Notes under the pieces: model-generated
Database searches by the model: none
What the model was told of the DNA's origin: nothing
What the model saw: the letters and a program-made list of their open reading frames with translations, nothing else
Shown here: positions 1 to 9,706 of the stretch, one piece after another
How positions within the stretch are numbered: the stretch's first letter is position 1
Layout of the letters: every line of letters starts with the position of its first letter
Program-made: the position numbers and the translations under genes
Source: Candidatus Woesearchaeota archaeon
GTDB taxonomy: Archaea; Nanobdellota; Nanobdellia; SCGC-AAA011-G17; JACQNH01
Reading direction: 5' to 3'
NCBI GenBank assembly: GCA_016203175.1
Contig: JACQNH010000067.1
Location: forward strand, 1 to 39,320
DNA: 39,320 bases

Positions 1-22
1 ACGCTAAGTGTGCTTTACAGTA

Positions 23-52
23 GCGTAGCATCAACGCTACGCTTTTTTATTA
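23..52 (+). terminator. Hairpin plus T-tract, intrinsic-terminator-like
   Basis: AGCGTAGC-ATCAAC-GCTACGCT followed by TTTTT. Confidence 0.55.
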
Positions 53-121
53 TTTTTTGAGTAAAAATAGATTTCGTTTGGCCCCTAGTCAAAGACTAGT
101 GGAAATCTTTGGATTATAAGA

Positions 122-913
122 TTGGATAAAAATCAAGGGGTAAGAAAATTAATATTTAATACTCTAATAAGGATCTTAAAAAGAGATGAAAGAATTGATT
201 TGGCAACGATATCCGGCTCGGATGCGTCAAAGAAGACTACTGAAATTTCCGATATTGACTTAATTGTTATTCTAAAAGAAGAATCTCTTTTTGACTTGTT
301 TATTAAGGATATTTGGGATATAGCTAATAATTGTGGAGAGTTAATAAGTATTTATAACACAACCCCTTATCATTATTTTCTTATATTTAAAAGAGGGATC
401 ATTGTTGATTTAAATATTATTACAAATGCTCTTTTCTGGACCTTAAAAAAATCTCGGATATTATTTGATAAAAAGGGTTTTATTTCTAGTAAATTCTATA
501 AAATACCTATAAGTGATGAATATATTAACCAGCTAATTTTATCCGGTTTTGTGGGTATAATAAGGGCAATCAATAAGTTAAAGAAAAAAGATTACTGGGT
601 TATTCCAAGATTTATAAATTTTGTAAGAGAGAATTCCATCTTGCCTTTGATAAAAGTATTAAATAAAGACAAGATTGAAAACATAACTAACCTTAACTTG
701 GACAAATTCCCAAAAAAATTAAAATATCAGGTTTATCAGACCTTTGCTAAACCTTTTGAAAAAGATAGTAATAAGGCAATAATTTCTACTTTCTATATAA
801 TGTTGGAATTGTGTACTAAACTAAAAAATAAATTTAAGATAAACGATTTTTCTGATACAATAATTCTTGTTAAAAAACATTTGGGTGAAATAAATAATGA
901 TAAAAAAGAATAG
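122..913 (+). CDS. Nucleotidyltransferase-fold protein
   Basis: ORF with ISGSDASKKTTEISDIDLIVI (GS...DxD) motif; TTG start. Confidence 0.65.
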   Translation: MDKNQGVRKLIFNTLIRILKRDERIDLATISGSDASKKTTEISDIDLIVILKEESLFDLFIKDIWDIANNCGELISIYNTTPYHYFLIFKRGIIVDLNIITNALFWTLKKSRILFDKKGFISSKFYKIPISDEYINQLILSGFVGIIRAINKLKKKDYWVIPRFINFVRENSILPLIKVLNKDKIENITNLNLDKFPKKLKYQVYQTFAKPFEKDSNKAIISTFYIMLELCTKLKNKFKINDFSDTIILVKKHLGEINNDKKE

Positions 914-1763
914 TTTATATGACGTAAAATTTCTAAATAAATTTCATTATAATTCTGGAAAAAAATTAAATATTAGGTTAAATACCTGGAAAAAATATGG
1001 TTCTAATAAAGTAGACCTACCAAATTGGATTACCAATGAGATATTTAAAGATGGGTTTTATCAAAAATTCTTAGATGTAGGCTGTGGCAATTGCAACTTT
1101 GTTTGTGAGTTTATAAAAAAAAAATTGAGTGAAGACATTACTTGTGTGGATATATCCAAAAAGATGCTGAATTCTTGTAGAATTAAATTAAAAGAAACAA
1201 AAAATAAAATTAATTATGTTTTAGCAGATGTGCAAGCCCTCCCTTTTGAAGATGACTTATTTGATTTAGTAGTCGCTATGCATATGCTTTATCATGTTAA
1301 AGATATAAAAAAAGCGTTGAATGAGATAAAAAGAGTTACAAAGAATAATGGACTAATTATAATAACCACTTCTAATTACTATTTTGATAAGGGATTAAAT
1401 AAAATACACTATGATGGTTTGAGAAAGTTTGGATTTCCGAAATTTACTCTAGACAAAAAGATTTATTGTCGATTCACTGAAAAAAAAGCGATGCACCTTA
1501 TGTCTATTTTTAAAGGTCATATTAAAATATTTAGATACCACAACGATTTAATTTTTACTAATCTTAAGGATGCACTAGCATACTATACCTCTTCAATGAT
1601 GTATAGGAATACTTATGGACCTTATGATGAAAGGATTAAAATAGACCTTTGGAAAGAGCTATTAAAATTTATTAATTATAAAATTAATAAAGAAATAATA
1701 GAAAAAGGGTCTTTTGTTTCTCCAGGAGAAGTTATTATATTTAAAATACTAAATAAAAAATGA
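897..1763 (+). CDS. Class I SAM-dependent methyltransferase
   Basis: LDVGCGNCNFV motif I, ADVQALPFEDDLFDLVVAMHMLYHV; overlaps upstream ORF by 17 bp. Confidence 0.85.
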   Translation: MIKKNSLYDVKFLNKFHYNSGKKLNIRLNTWKKYGSNKVDLPNWITNEIFKDGFYQKFLDVGCGNCNFVCEFIKKKLSEDITCVDISKKMLNSCRIKLKETKNKINYVLADVQALPFEDDLFDLVVAMHMLYHVKDIKKALNEIKRVTKNNGLIIITTSNYYFDKGLNKIHYDGLRKFGFPKFTLDKKIYCRFTEKKAMHLMSIFKGHIKIFRYHNDLIFTNLKDALAYYTSSMMYRNTYGPYDERIKIDLWKELLKFINYKINKEIIEKGSFVSPGEVIIFKILNKK

Positions 1764-1770
1764 ATATTAA

Positions 1771-2340
1771 ACAAATGAAATTTTAACTAAATTAAGAACA
1801 AAACTAGCTGAAGATTTAAATCTAATTAAAGACAAGGGTGAATTATATTTTGCTTGGGTAATAGACTTTCCATTATTTGAGTGGAATGAAGAACTAAACC
1901 ATTACACTTCAATGCATCACCCATTTACCGCCCCTAAGAAAGAATTTGAAGATTTAATAGAAAAAGATCTTGGAAAGGTTTTAGGAAGACATTATGATTT
2001 AATATTAAATGGTTTTGAACTAGGTTCTGGGTCAATAAGAATGCATAACCCTGAATTACAGTCCAGGGCATTAAAGGCTTTATCTTATTCAAAAGAAGAT
2101 GCTGAAAAAAAATTTGGCTTTTTATTAGAGGCTTTTAAATTTGGTGCAGTACCACATGGAGGTATTGCTTTAGGTTTAGATAGAATTTGTGCATTATTAC
2201 AGGGAATTTCTGATATAAGAGAGGTAATTGCATTTCCTAAAAATAAGGCGGGACAAAACCCTATGGATGGATGCCCTTCTGATGTTGAGGAAAAACAGTT
2301 AAAAGAGCTTCATCTTAAACTAGAAACAGTAAAGAAATAG
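1771..2340 (+). pseudogene. aspS: C-terminal fragment of bacterial-type aspartyl-tRNA synthetase
   Basis: Open frame from 1771 (ORF track starts at 1912): LRTKLAEDLNLI..FAWVIDFPLFEW..MHHPFTAPK..GSGSIRMHNPELQ..HGGIALGLDRICALL..IREVIAFPK; N-terminal anticodon-binding and most of the catalytic domain absent. Confidence 0.85.
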
Positions 2341-2425
2341 TTCTATTATGGTTTATTGCCAGTTCATAAGATATATTATACTCAACAATAAAGTTTAAAT
2401 ACTTTTAAGAGGCAGTAAAGGAAAT

Positions 2426-2710
2426 ATGCAAATAGACAAAGATATTTTAAATAAAGTAGCAACGATATCCAGATTAAAATTAACAAAGGAGGAGCAAGAA
2501 ACCTTTTTACCTGAGTTAAAAGAGATTTTAAAGGCATTTTCTGAATTAACAAATTTGGATACTTCAAAGATAGAATTATCAATACAACCATTACCAGTTT
2601 CAAATGTTTTTAGGGAGGATATTATCAAAAAATCTTTAGAGCAAGAAGAAGCGCTGTTAAATACTAAACATACAAAAAATGGTTATTTCAAAGCACCAAA
2701 GGTGATATGA
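2426..2710 (+). CDS. gatC: Asp-tRNA(Asn)/Glu-tRNA(Gln) amidotransferase subunit C
   Basis: DILNKVATISRLKLTKEEQETF...LKEILKAFSEL and ..VFREDI.. typical of GatC; upstream of gatA. Confidence 0.85.
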   Translation: MQIDKDILNKVATISRLKLTKEEQETFLPELKEILKAFSELTNLDTSKIELSIQPLPVSNVFREDIIKKSLEQEEALLNTKHTKNGYFKAPKVI

Positions 2711-2713
2711 ACG

Positions 2714-3874
2714 GTGGAAGAAATGAAACTCTCAGAATATTTAAAAGAGAAGAGCATGGGAAATGTTAAGCAGGAACCTTCTATAGATGAATTAGAAGAA
2801 CAAATAGAAAATGCAAGAAGGAAAATTATACTAGAGAAACAAAAATTAAAAGCTTTGAAGAAAAAGGAAGAAATAGAAAGGATACTTGCTGATCCTGGAA
2901 ATGCTTCAACAACACCTAAGTGGGTTTATGGACTTATTGGAATTTTAATTTTGATAATAATTGGTGGAGGGGGATATTTTTATTTAAAAGACGTTAGTAT
3001 AACAGGTTCAACTGTGATGCAGCCTCAAGCTGAGAATACTACAGTTACTGAAACTCCAAAAACAGAAGTGGTTGTTTATGATTTAGATGATAATGTAAAA
3101 ATGGATAATTTAACAATTACGACAACAAATGTAATAGGGAAGAATAAAATTGGAAAAATTACAGGTATTAAATTTGTTGGTGTGGAAGCAGAGGGTGTTT
3201 ATTATGTTGTAACTTTAGAAATAGAAAATAGCGGTAAGAAAAGCATTAAATTTGATCCAGAGATTTTAGTTATTGATGAAGACGAGAGAGAATATAGTGT
3301 AGATGAAACAGCTGAAAGTTATTACGTAGAGGATCTTAAGGTTTTAGATCTGAAAGAAGAGGTTAAGCCTTTATTACTTAGAAAAGGTGTTAAAATATTT
3401 GATGTTCCAATAGCAGCTAAAGGATTAAAATTAGTTATTAAAGATTCAACAGGAGAAATTAGAATAAATTTAGAAAGCAAGGGAAAAATAAAAATAAGCA
3501 ATGGTGAGGTAAAAACAACAACTCCAAAAGAATCAGGTCCTCAAATAAAGGTTAGGTTAACTGATGTTGTAAATAATCCATTAGCTGATAATTTCGTGAT
3601 AAACGGTACTACTGAATTTAATTACTTGTATAAGATTGAAAATTTAGAAAAGTCTACTTTAAGATGTAATGTTGATGAAATTGTAAATAATGTTTTAAAT
3701 GAGAATCACCAAATTTTAAAAATGGATGCATTAGAAATAAATCAATTCCCAGAAGCTATTAAAAAATCAGAGGCTAATAATTTTACAGTAAGTTACACAG
3801 CAAAATGCCATTTCGAAGGCAAGATTACTGAAACAATGGTTGAAAATTCATTTACAGCGCAGTTCATAAATTAA
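2714..3874 (+). CDS. Single-pass membrane protein with coiled-coil N-terminus and extracellular domain (DUF4352-like)
   Basis: Coiled coil, TM WVYGLIGILILIIIGGGGYFYL, beta-rich remainder. Confidence 0.5.
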   Translation: MEEMKLSEYLKEKSMGNVKQEPSIDELEEQIENARRKIILEKQKLKALKKKEEIERILADPGNASTTPKWVYGLIGILILIIIGGGGYFYLKDVSITGSTVMQPQAENTTVTETPKTEVVVYDLDDNVKMDNLTITTTNVIGKNKIGKITGIKFVGVEAEGVYYVVTLEIENSGKKSIKFDPEILVIDEDEREYSVDETAESYYVEDLKVLDLKEEVKPLLLRKGVKIFDVPIAAKGLKLVIKDSTGEIRINLESKGKIKISNGEVKTTTPKESGPQIKVRLTDVVNNPLADNFVINGTTEFNYLYKIENLEKSTLRCNVDEIVNNVLNENHQILKMDALEINQFPEAIKKSEANNFTVSYTAKCHFEGKITETMVENSFTAQFIN

Positions 3875-3875
3875 A

Positions 3876-5264
3876 ATGAGTATTAAACAACAAGTTAGAT
3901 TAATAAAAGAGGGGAAGATTTCTGTAGTAGATTATGTTAAAGATATTCTGAAACAATCTGCTAAAATAAATGATGAATTAAAATGTTTAAATTATTTTGC
4001 TAAAGAAGAATCTATAAAAAGAGCTGAAATTTTAGATAAAGAATTAAAACAGAAAACTAACGGAAAATTATTTGGAATTCCTATAACTGCAAAAGATGAT
4101 TTATGTGTTAAAGGTATGCCTACAACTTCCGGCTCTACAATTTTAAGAAATTATAAACCGCCGTATAATGCTACATGTATAGAGAAAGTTTTAATGGAAA
4201 AAGGGATCATTATAGGAAAAACTTGCCAGGATGAATTTGGTTTTGGAAGTTTTAACACAAATACAAGCTTAGATTTTGAAAGACCTTTAAATCCTTTTGA
4301 CAAAGAAAGAACTACTGGGGGAAGTTCTGGAGGAGCAGCTGCATTTGTTCAAAAAGCAAATTTTCCAACTGTTGCTTTAGCAGAATCTACTGGGGGCTCA
4401 ATTGTAAATCCTGCTTCTTTTTGTGGTGTTGTTGGATTATGTCCTACTTATGGTTTAGTTTCCAGATACGGTTTAATTGATTATGCAAATTCTTTAGATA
4501 AAATTGGGACAATAGGAAAAACTGTTGAAGATGCAGAATTGTTATTGGACATTATAAAAGGATTTGATCCTTTAGATCCAACTTCAATAAAACAAGAGAG
4601 TAAAAAAATAAATATAAAAGAGATAGCTATACAAAAAGAGGCATTAGATGTTGATAAAGAGGTAAAAGATTTATTTTTGGAAACTTTAAAAAAATTAAAA
4701 ATAAAATACAAAGAAGTTTCATTACCTTTAACTGCCAAATATGCGATTCCTGCTTATTATATTATTGCAATGTCAGAAGCTTCTACAAATTTAGCCAAAT
4801 ATTGCGGAATGAGATACGGTAAAGAGGAAGAGATTAAAGATGATTTCAATGAGTATTTTTCTAAAATAAGATCAAGTTATTTTGGGAGGGAAGCTAAGAG
4901 AAGAATTATTTTAGGAACATTTGCGAGAATGGCTGGCTATAGGGATGCATTTTATGTTAAAGCATTAAAGGCCAGGTCATTAATAATTCAGGAATATAAA
5001 AAAGTTTTAAAAGATTATCCTGTTATTGCAACTCCTACAATGCCTTTAATTGCACCTAAATTTAAGGATATTACGAAATTAACTCCTTTACAAAACTATA
5101 TGATGGACATTTTAACTGTTGGACCAAACTTAGCTGGATTGCCTCATTTAAGTGTTAATGCAGGATTTATTTCTAAGATGCCTTGTGGGATAATGTTTAC
5201 AGGGGATCATTTAGGTGAAAATACAATAATTGAAATAGGGAAGAAAGTTGAAAACATATCTTAA
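3876..5264 (+). CDS. gatA: Asp-tRNA(Asn)/Glu-tRNA(Gln) amidotransferase subunit A
   Basis: Amidase signature GGSSGGAAAFV..ALAESTGGSIVNPASFCGVVG..PTYGLVSRYGLI. Confidence 0.95.
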   Translation: MSIKQQVRLIKEGKISVVDYVKDILKQSAKINDELKCLNYFAKEESIKRAEILDKELKQKTNGKLFGIPITAKDDLCVKGMPTTSGSTILRNYKPPYNATCIEKVLMEKGIIIGKTCQDEFGFGSFNTNTSLDFERPLNPFDKERTTGGSSGGAAAFVQKANFPTVALAESTGGSIVNPASFCGVVGLCPTYGLVSRYGLIDYANSLDKIGTIGKTVEDAELLLDIIKGFDPLDPTSIKQESKKINIKEIAIQKEALDVDKEVKDLFLETLKKLKIKYKEVSLPLTAKYAIPAYYIIAMSEASTNLAKYCGMRYGKEEEIKDDFNEYFSKIRSSYFGREAKRRIILGTFARMAGYRDAFYVKALKARSLIIQEYKKVLKDYPVIATPTMPLIAPKFKDITKLTPLQNYMMDILTVGPNLAGLPHLSVNAGFISKMPCGIMFTGDHLGENTIIEIGKKVENIS

Positions 5265-5488
5265 CAATGCCTCATAAATTCTTCTCTGTTAATAATCAAA
5301 TCGTGCTTTATGATTTTATTTAGGAGACCACGATCAACTTCTTCTCCGCCATGATTCGGGATTACTGTTGTCCTCCCATCAGCATGTTCAAAAAACATAT
5401 GGCTGCCTTCTTGTCTCTTCATCTCAAAACCTAGCTTTTTTAGAACCTTAGCAACTTCCTTAGCAGTCATTAAAGGAAGTTTTGGCAT
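5261..5488 (-). CDS. hicA: HicA-type mRNA interferase toxin
   Basis: KEVAKVLKKLGFEMKRQEGSHMFFEHADGRTTVIPNHGGEEVDRGLLNKIIK. Confidence 0.9.
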   Translation of the reverse strand: MPKLPLMTAKEVAKVLKKLGFEMKRQEGSHMFFEHADGRTTVIPNHGGEEVDRGLLNKIIKHDLIINREEFMRHC

Positions 5489-5489
5489 A

Positions 5490-5747
5490 TTATACCTCTA
5501 TTTGCTGTAAACTAAGAAATTTAACTTTTTCTTCGATTGGCTTCTTAACCTTAAGGTATAGTGAAATGGCTTCTTTAGTTCTTTCCATTAACTCGTCATA
5601 AGTCTTTGCCTGAGTATGGCAACCTGGCAATTCAACTACCTCTGAAATAAGATACCCGTCTTCTCCTTGTTCTACTACAACATTAAATCGATTTCCCATG
5701 TAGTTTTGATTCTTGGTAGATTTATATAATTTTCGTTTTAAAATCAT
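5490..5747 (-). CDS. hicB: HicB-type antitoxin
   Basis: FNVVVEQGEDGYLISEVVELPGCHTQAKTYDELMERTKEAISLYL; upstream of hicA. Confidence 0.9.
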   Translation of the reverse strand: MILKRKLYKSTKNQNYMGNRFNVVVEQGEDGYLISEVVELPGCHTQAKTYDELMERTKEAISLYLKVKKPIEEKVKFLSLQQIEV

Positions 5748-5787
5748 TGAACTTGGAAAGAAAGTTGAAAATTTAAGTTCTATGTAA
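5746..5787 (+). repeat. Duplicated gatA 3' terminus
   Basis: ATTGAACTTGGAAAGAAAGTTGAAAATTTAAGTTCTATGTAA encodes IELGKKVENLSSM*; the gatA end at 5229-5264 encodes IEIGKKVENIS*. Confidence 0.7.
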
Positions 5788-6351
5788 AATGAAATAGATT
5801 ACAATAAGAATTATAATTATCAATAAAATTAAAGATGTTATGAAAATAAAGCTAGTGCTACCTTTTTTAGAAATACCCTTAGTAATATTTACTTCGGATA
5901 TAGATTCTACTTTTTCTTCTGAAGCTTTATGAAAACAATTTGATTTTAAACATATATCTTTAGTTTCAGTTTTGTTATCATTGCATTCTACATCATCGTT
6001 ACATTCTGGTAAAGGTAGACCATAACAGGCTAAATTTGAACACTCTTTACCACAGAAACAGTTTTCACAAGGCTCTGGTTGTATTCTTATTTTTAGGAAA
6101 CTAACTCCACTGTCGAAGACCTCTAAACTAACATTTTTAAAATCTATAATTCCTGGCCTAGAAAAGAATAGTATCTTTTTTTCTCCATTTATGCAAACTT
6201 CTGCTTGTTTTTCTGGGTAGTTTATACTTAAAAGAGATATATTTTTACCTTGAGAATAATAACTATCTCCTATTCTCATTGTAACTGCATTTACATTAGC
6301 TGCTAATAATAGTAACATTAAAGCTAATAAGTATAGTTTCATATTAACCAT
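5773..6351 (-). CDS. Secreted/membrane-anchored Cys-rich protein
   Basis: N-terminal signal-like segment, CENCFCGKECSNLACYG, C-terminal TM. Confidence 0.55.
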   Translation of the reverse strand: MVNMKLYLLALMLLLLAANVNAVTMRIGDSYYSQGKNISLLSINYPEKQAEVCINGEKKILFFSRPGIIDFKNVSLEVFDSGVSFLKIRIQPEPCENCFCGKECSNLACYGLPLPECNDDVECNDNKTETKDICLKSNCFHKASEEKVESISEVNITKGISKKGSTSFIFITSLILLIIIILIVIYFILHRT

Positions 6352-6434
6352 TATAACGTTGTAACTTAAAAGCTTTTCTAAATTGAAAATGAAAAATATA
6401 AATGTTTTTAAAGCAGTTATCTAATCTTACTATT

Positions 6435-7793
6435 ATGACTGAGGTAAAAATAGGTTGCGAGTTTCATATTCAATTAAATACTAAAACGAAAATTTTCTGT
6501 TCTTGTTCTACTTCAAGTTCAGAAGAACCAAATACAAATACTTGTCCAACATGTTTGGGTTTACCTGGTTCAAAACCTGCATTTAATAAAGAAGCACTGA
6601 ATCAGGCTTTAAAGGTTGCATTAGCATTAAATTGTAAAATAAATAAAAGATCGTATTTTTCAAGAAAATCTTATTTTTATCCTGATCTTCCTAAAAATTA
6701 TCAGATTACACAATATGAAACACCAATAGCAACTGAAGGAAAATTAGAAGGGATTAGAATTAAAAGAATTCATTTAGAAGAGGATCCTGGAAAGTTGGTA
6801 CATCAAGGAGCAATAACTTTAGTTGATTACAATAGGTCTGGAATACCATTAATTGAGGTTGTTACTGAGCCTGATTTTAAATCTCCTAATGAAGTAAGAT
6901 TATTTTTAAGAAAACTAACAACAGTTTTAGAATATTTAAAAGTCTATCATAGAAAGTCTGAATTAAGTATAAGGACTGATGCAAATGTTTCTATTAATAA
7001 TGGAGAAAGGGTTGAAATAAAAAATATTACTGGTGTAAAACCTGTTGAAGATGCTTTAGAATATGAAATTAAAAGACAGGAGAAGGAGAAAAATATTGTA
7101 AGAGAAACTAGGGGTTATGATGCTGATAAAAATATTACTTATACTTTAAGAACAAAAGAAACTGAAGAAGATTATGGTTACATTTATGATCCTGATTTAC
7201 CTGAGATTTCTTTAACTGATGAAATGCTGAAAGAAAGTAAAGAAAGTTTACCTGAATTAGCTTCTGAAAGGGCAATAAGAATAATTAAGCAATATAAAAT
7301 TTCTAAAGAAGATGCTGAGGTTTTAACACAAGAATTAAAACTAGCAGAATTATTTGAGGCTGTTGCAAAAGATATTTCTCCAGGATTAGCTGCTAAATGG
7401 TTAAGAAGAGATTTGGCTAGAGTATTGCATTATAATAAAAAAGAGCTGCATGATGTTGAATTAGAGGAAAGTCATTTAAAAGAATTATTAAAATTAGTTG
7501 AGGAGAAAAAAATAACAGATCAAGTTGCTGGAAAGATTTTAGAGAAATTAATCGAGAAGCCTTTTTCACCTAAAGAATACGTTGAAAGGGAGAAATTAAT
7601 TAAAATAACTTCTACAGATGATTTAAGGAGGTTATGTTTAGAAGCTATTGCAGAAAATCTAAAAGCTGTTGAGGATTATAAAAAAGGAGAAGAAAAAGCT
7701 TTAGATTTTGTAGTTGGAAGTGTAATGAAAAAAACTAGAGGTAAAGCTGATCCTGTTTTGGTAAAAGAATTAATTAAAAAGGAGATTAGGTAA
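6435..7793 (+). CDS. gatB: Asp-tRNA(Asn)/Glu-tRNA(Gln) amidotransferase subunit B
   Basis: VKIGCEFHIQLNTKTKIFCSC..CPTCLGLPGSKPAFN..SYFYPDLPKNYQITQ; likely start MTEV at 6435 rather than 6402. Confidence 0.95.
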   Translation: MTEVKIGCEFHIQLNTKTKIFCSCSTSSSEEPNTNTCPTCLGLPGSKPAFNKEALNQALKVALALNCKINKRSYFSRKSYFYPDLPKNYQITQYETPIATEGKLEGIRIKRIHLEEDPGKLVHQGAITLVDYNRSGIPLIEVVTEPDFKSPNEVRLFLRKLTTVLEYLKVYHRKSELSIRTDANVSINNGERVEIKNITGVKPVEDALEYEIKRQEKEKNIVRETRGYDADKNITYTLRTKETEEDYGYIYDPDLPEISLTDEMLKESKESLPELASERAIRIIKQYKISKEDAEVLTQELKLAELFEAVAKDISPGLAAKWLRRDLARVLHYNKKELHDVELEESHLKELLKLVEEKKITDQVAGKILEKLIEKPFSPKEYVEREKLIKITSTDDLRRLCLEAIAENLKAVEDYKKGEEKALDFVVGSVMKKTRGKADPVLVKELIKKEIR

Positions 7794-8216
7794 ATGGGCT
7801 ACGAAGAAAGATTTAATCAACACATTGAAGAATGGATAAATCACTGTAATACGCCAAAAGTAAGATTAAGTGCTAAGTTTTTTTTAGAGGCGCTTGATTG
7901 TGAAGCCTATAAAAACATTGTTTCAATGGGTCCTTCTATACTCCCCTTTATAAGAAAGATGTATAATAGAAGCGCAGGAATACACGACTTACCCCCAGAT
8001 AAATTCCTAAAGACCATTGAAGAAATTGAACAGAAGGGTCTTAGTCTTAAATTGTCGGATTATGAATTATCTCTTGCCTTAGTTAAAGATTGTTTAACTA
8101 ATCTTGTTATTGAAATAGTAGGAGATAATTTTAAGGTGCCAGAAGATATTATATATGATCCGTACTTAAGAGGGGAGTATACAAAGAGATGGTTAGAAGA
8201 AAACACGACTGGATAA
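7794..8216 (+). CDS. Hypothetical protein
   Basis: 140-aa ORF abutting gatB. Confidence 0.55.
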   Translation: MGYEERFNQHIEEWINHCNTPKVRLSAKFFLEALDCEAYKNIVSMGPSILPFIRKMYNRSAGIHDLPPDKFLKTIEEIEQKGLSLKLSDYELSLALVKDCLTNLVIEIVGDNFKVPEDIIYDPYLRGEYTKRWLEENTTG

Positions 8217-8298
8217 ATAAAGAATAGAAAAACAAACTATAAATTATTTGAAATTTAATAACCAAAAGCTATTTAAAATAATAAACTTAGTCTGTAGA

Positions 8299-9705
8299 AT
8301 GCAAGATTTAGCTGACTTTGCAATTAAATATCTACAGAAAAAAGGGGCTTCTTATGCAGAAGCTAAATATCAGGAGATAGAGTCTAATAGTTTTATAGTT
8401 AAAAATGGTTCTTTAGATATTTCCAGTTTTGATATCACAAAAGGTGTTGGTATAAGATTTATTTTAAATAATAAATTAGGATTTTTGTCTACGAATATTT
8501 TAAAAAAAGAGGCTTTAATCAAACAATTAGAAAATTCTTTAAAAATGACTTTGAAAACAAAAATATCTGAGAATGTAGAATTTTCTGAGGAAAAGGCAAA
8601 TATAGCAAATTATGAGGTTAAGCAAAAAATAAAATTGTCTAATGTAAGCGCTGATGAAAAAATTTCTATTCTAATGGCTGCTGAAAAAGAGATGAGAAGT
8701 GTTGATACTAAGGTTGAATCAACATATATACATTTATCTGATAATGAGACTCTTAATTACTATACGAATACTGATGGATCAAAAATACAATCCAAAATTC
8801 CTACAGCTAGTTTTATTTATGTTGTTTCTGTTAGAGAGAATGGAAAAACTAGCCAAAGGTATTCTGAATATGGGGGAGGGGGGGGTTTTGAAGTTGTGAA
8901 GAATTTTAAGATTCCTTCTTTATTAAAAAGTGAAGTTGAGGCAATGAAAATTAATTTAAGACATGGTAAAAAACCACCTCAGGGTGTAGTTGATGCTGTT
9001 TTAGGCCCTCAAGTTAGTGGGATAATAGCACATGAATCTGGCGGGCATCCTTATGAGGCTGATAGAATATTTGGAAGGGAAGCAGCACAAGCAGGAGAAT
9101 CTTTTGTTAATAAGGATATGATTGGCTATAAAATTGGGTCAGAGGCTGTAACAATAGTCGATGATCCTACTGTTGAGAGTGGTTATGGTTTTTATTTATA
9201 TGATGATGAGGGTGTTAAAGCAAGAAGAAAATATATTATAAAAAATGGTGCGATAAATGAATTTTTGCACAATAGACAAACTGCTAAATTAATGGGGCTT
9301 AAAAGCAATGGCTCTGCAAGGTCTAATGCATTTGATAAAGAACCGATCATAAGAATGTCAAATACATTTTTTTTACCTGGAGATTATACAGAAGAAGAAT
9401 TAATTGAGGATGTAAAGTTGGGGGTTTATATTAAGAATTTTATGGAGTGGAATATTGATGATAAAAGAATAAATCAAAAATATGTTGGATCAGAATGTTA
9501 TTTAATTGAGAATGGTAAAATAAAAAATCCTATAATTGCACCTAAGATTGAGACAACTACTTTTAAACTTTATCCTTCAATAGACGCTTGCGGAAAAAAT
9601 TTAGAGTATCATGCTGGAGATTGTGGAAAGTCTGACCCGCTTCAGGGCATCCCAGTAATATTAGGAGGACCTTCAATAAGAGTAAGAGGAGTAAAAGTAA
9701 GCTAA
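8299..9705 (+). CDS. tldD: TldD-family metalloprotease
   Basis: IIAHESGGHPYEAD (HExxxH) and EGVKARRKYIIKNGAINEFLHNRQTA; likely start MQDLADF at 8299 (ORF from 8248). Confidence 0.9.
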   Translation: MQDLADFAIKYLQKKGASYAEAKYQEIESNSFIVKNGSLDISSFDITKGVGIRFILNNKLGFLSTNILKKEALIKQLENSLKMTLKTKISENVEFSEEKANIANYEVKQKIKLSNVSADEKISILMAAEKEMRSVDTKVESTYIHLSDNETLNYYTNTDGSKIQSKIPTASFIYVVSVRENGKTSQRYSEYGGGGGFEVVKNFKIPSLLKSEVEAMKINLRHGKKPPQGVVDAVLGPQVSGIIAHESGGHPYEADRIFGREAAQAGESFVNKDMIGYKIGSEAVTIVDDPTVESGYGFYLYDDEGVKARRKYIIKNGAINEFLHNRQTAKLMGLKSNGSARSNAFDKEPIIRMSNTFFLPGDYTEEELIEDVKLGVYIKNFMEWNIDDKRINQKYVGSECYLIENGKIKNPIIAPKIETTTFKLYPSIDACGKNLEYHAGDCGKSDPLQGIPVILGGPSIRVRGVKVS

Positions 9706-9706
9706 A

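Noticed and set aside
2382-2628. Minus-strand ORFs 2382..2603 and 2395..2628
   Set aside because: Antisense to gatC, low-complexity hydrophobic translations; spurious.
8874-8886. G-run GGGGGAGGGGGGGG in tldD as a phase-variation tract
   Set aside because: Encodes a glycine stretch in frame, ORF intact; a single tract gives no evidence of slippage.
8699-8899. Plus-strand ORF 8699..8899
   Set aside because: Alternate frame inside tldD, no recognisable domain.
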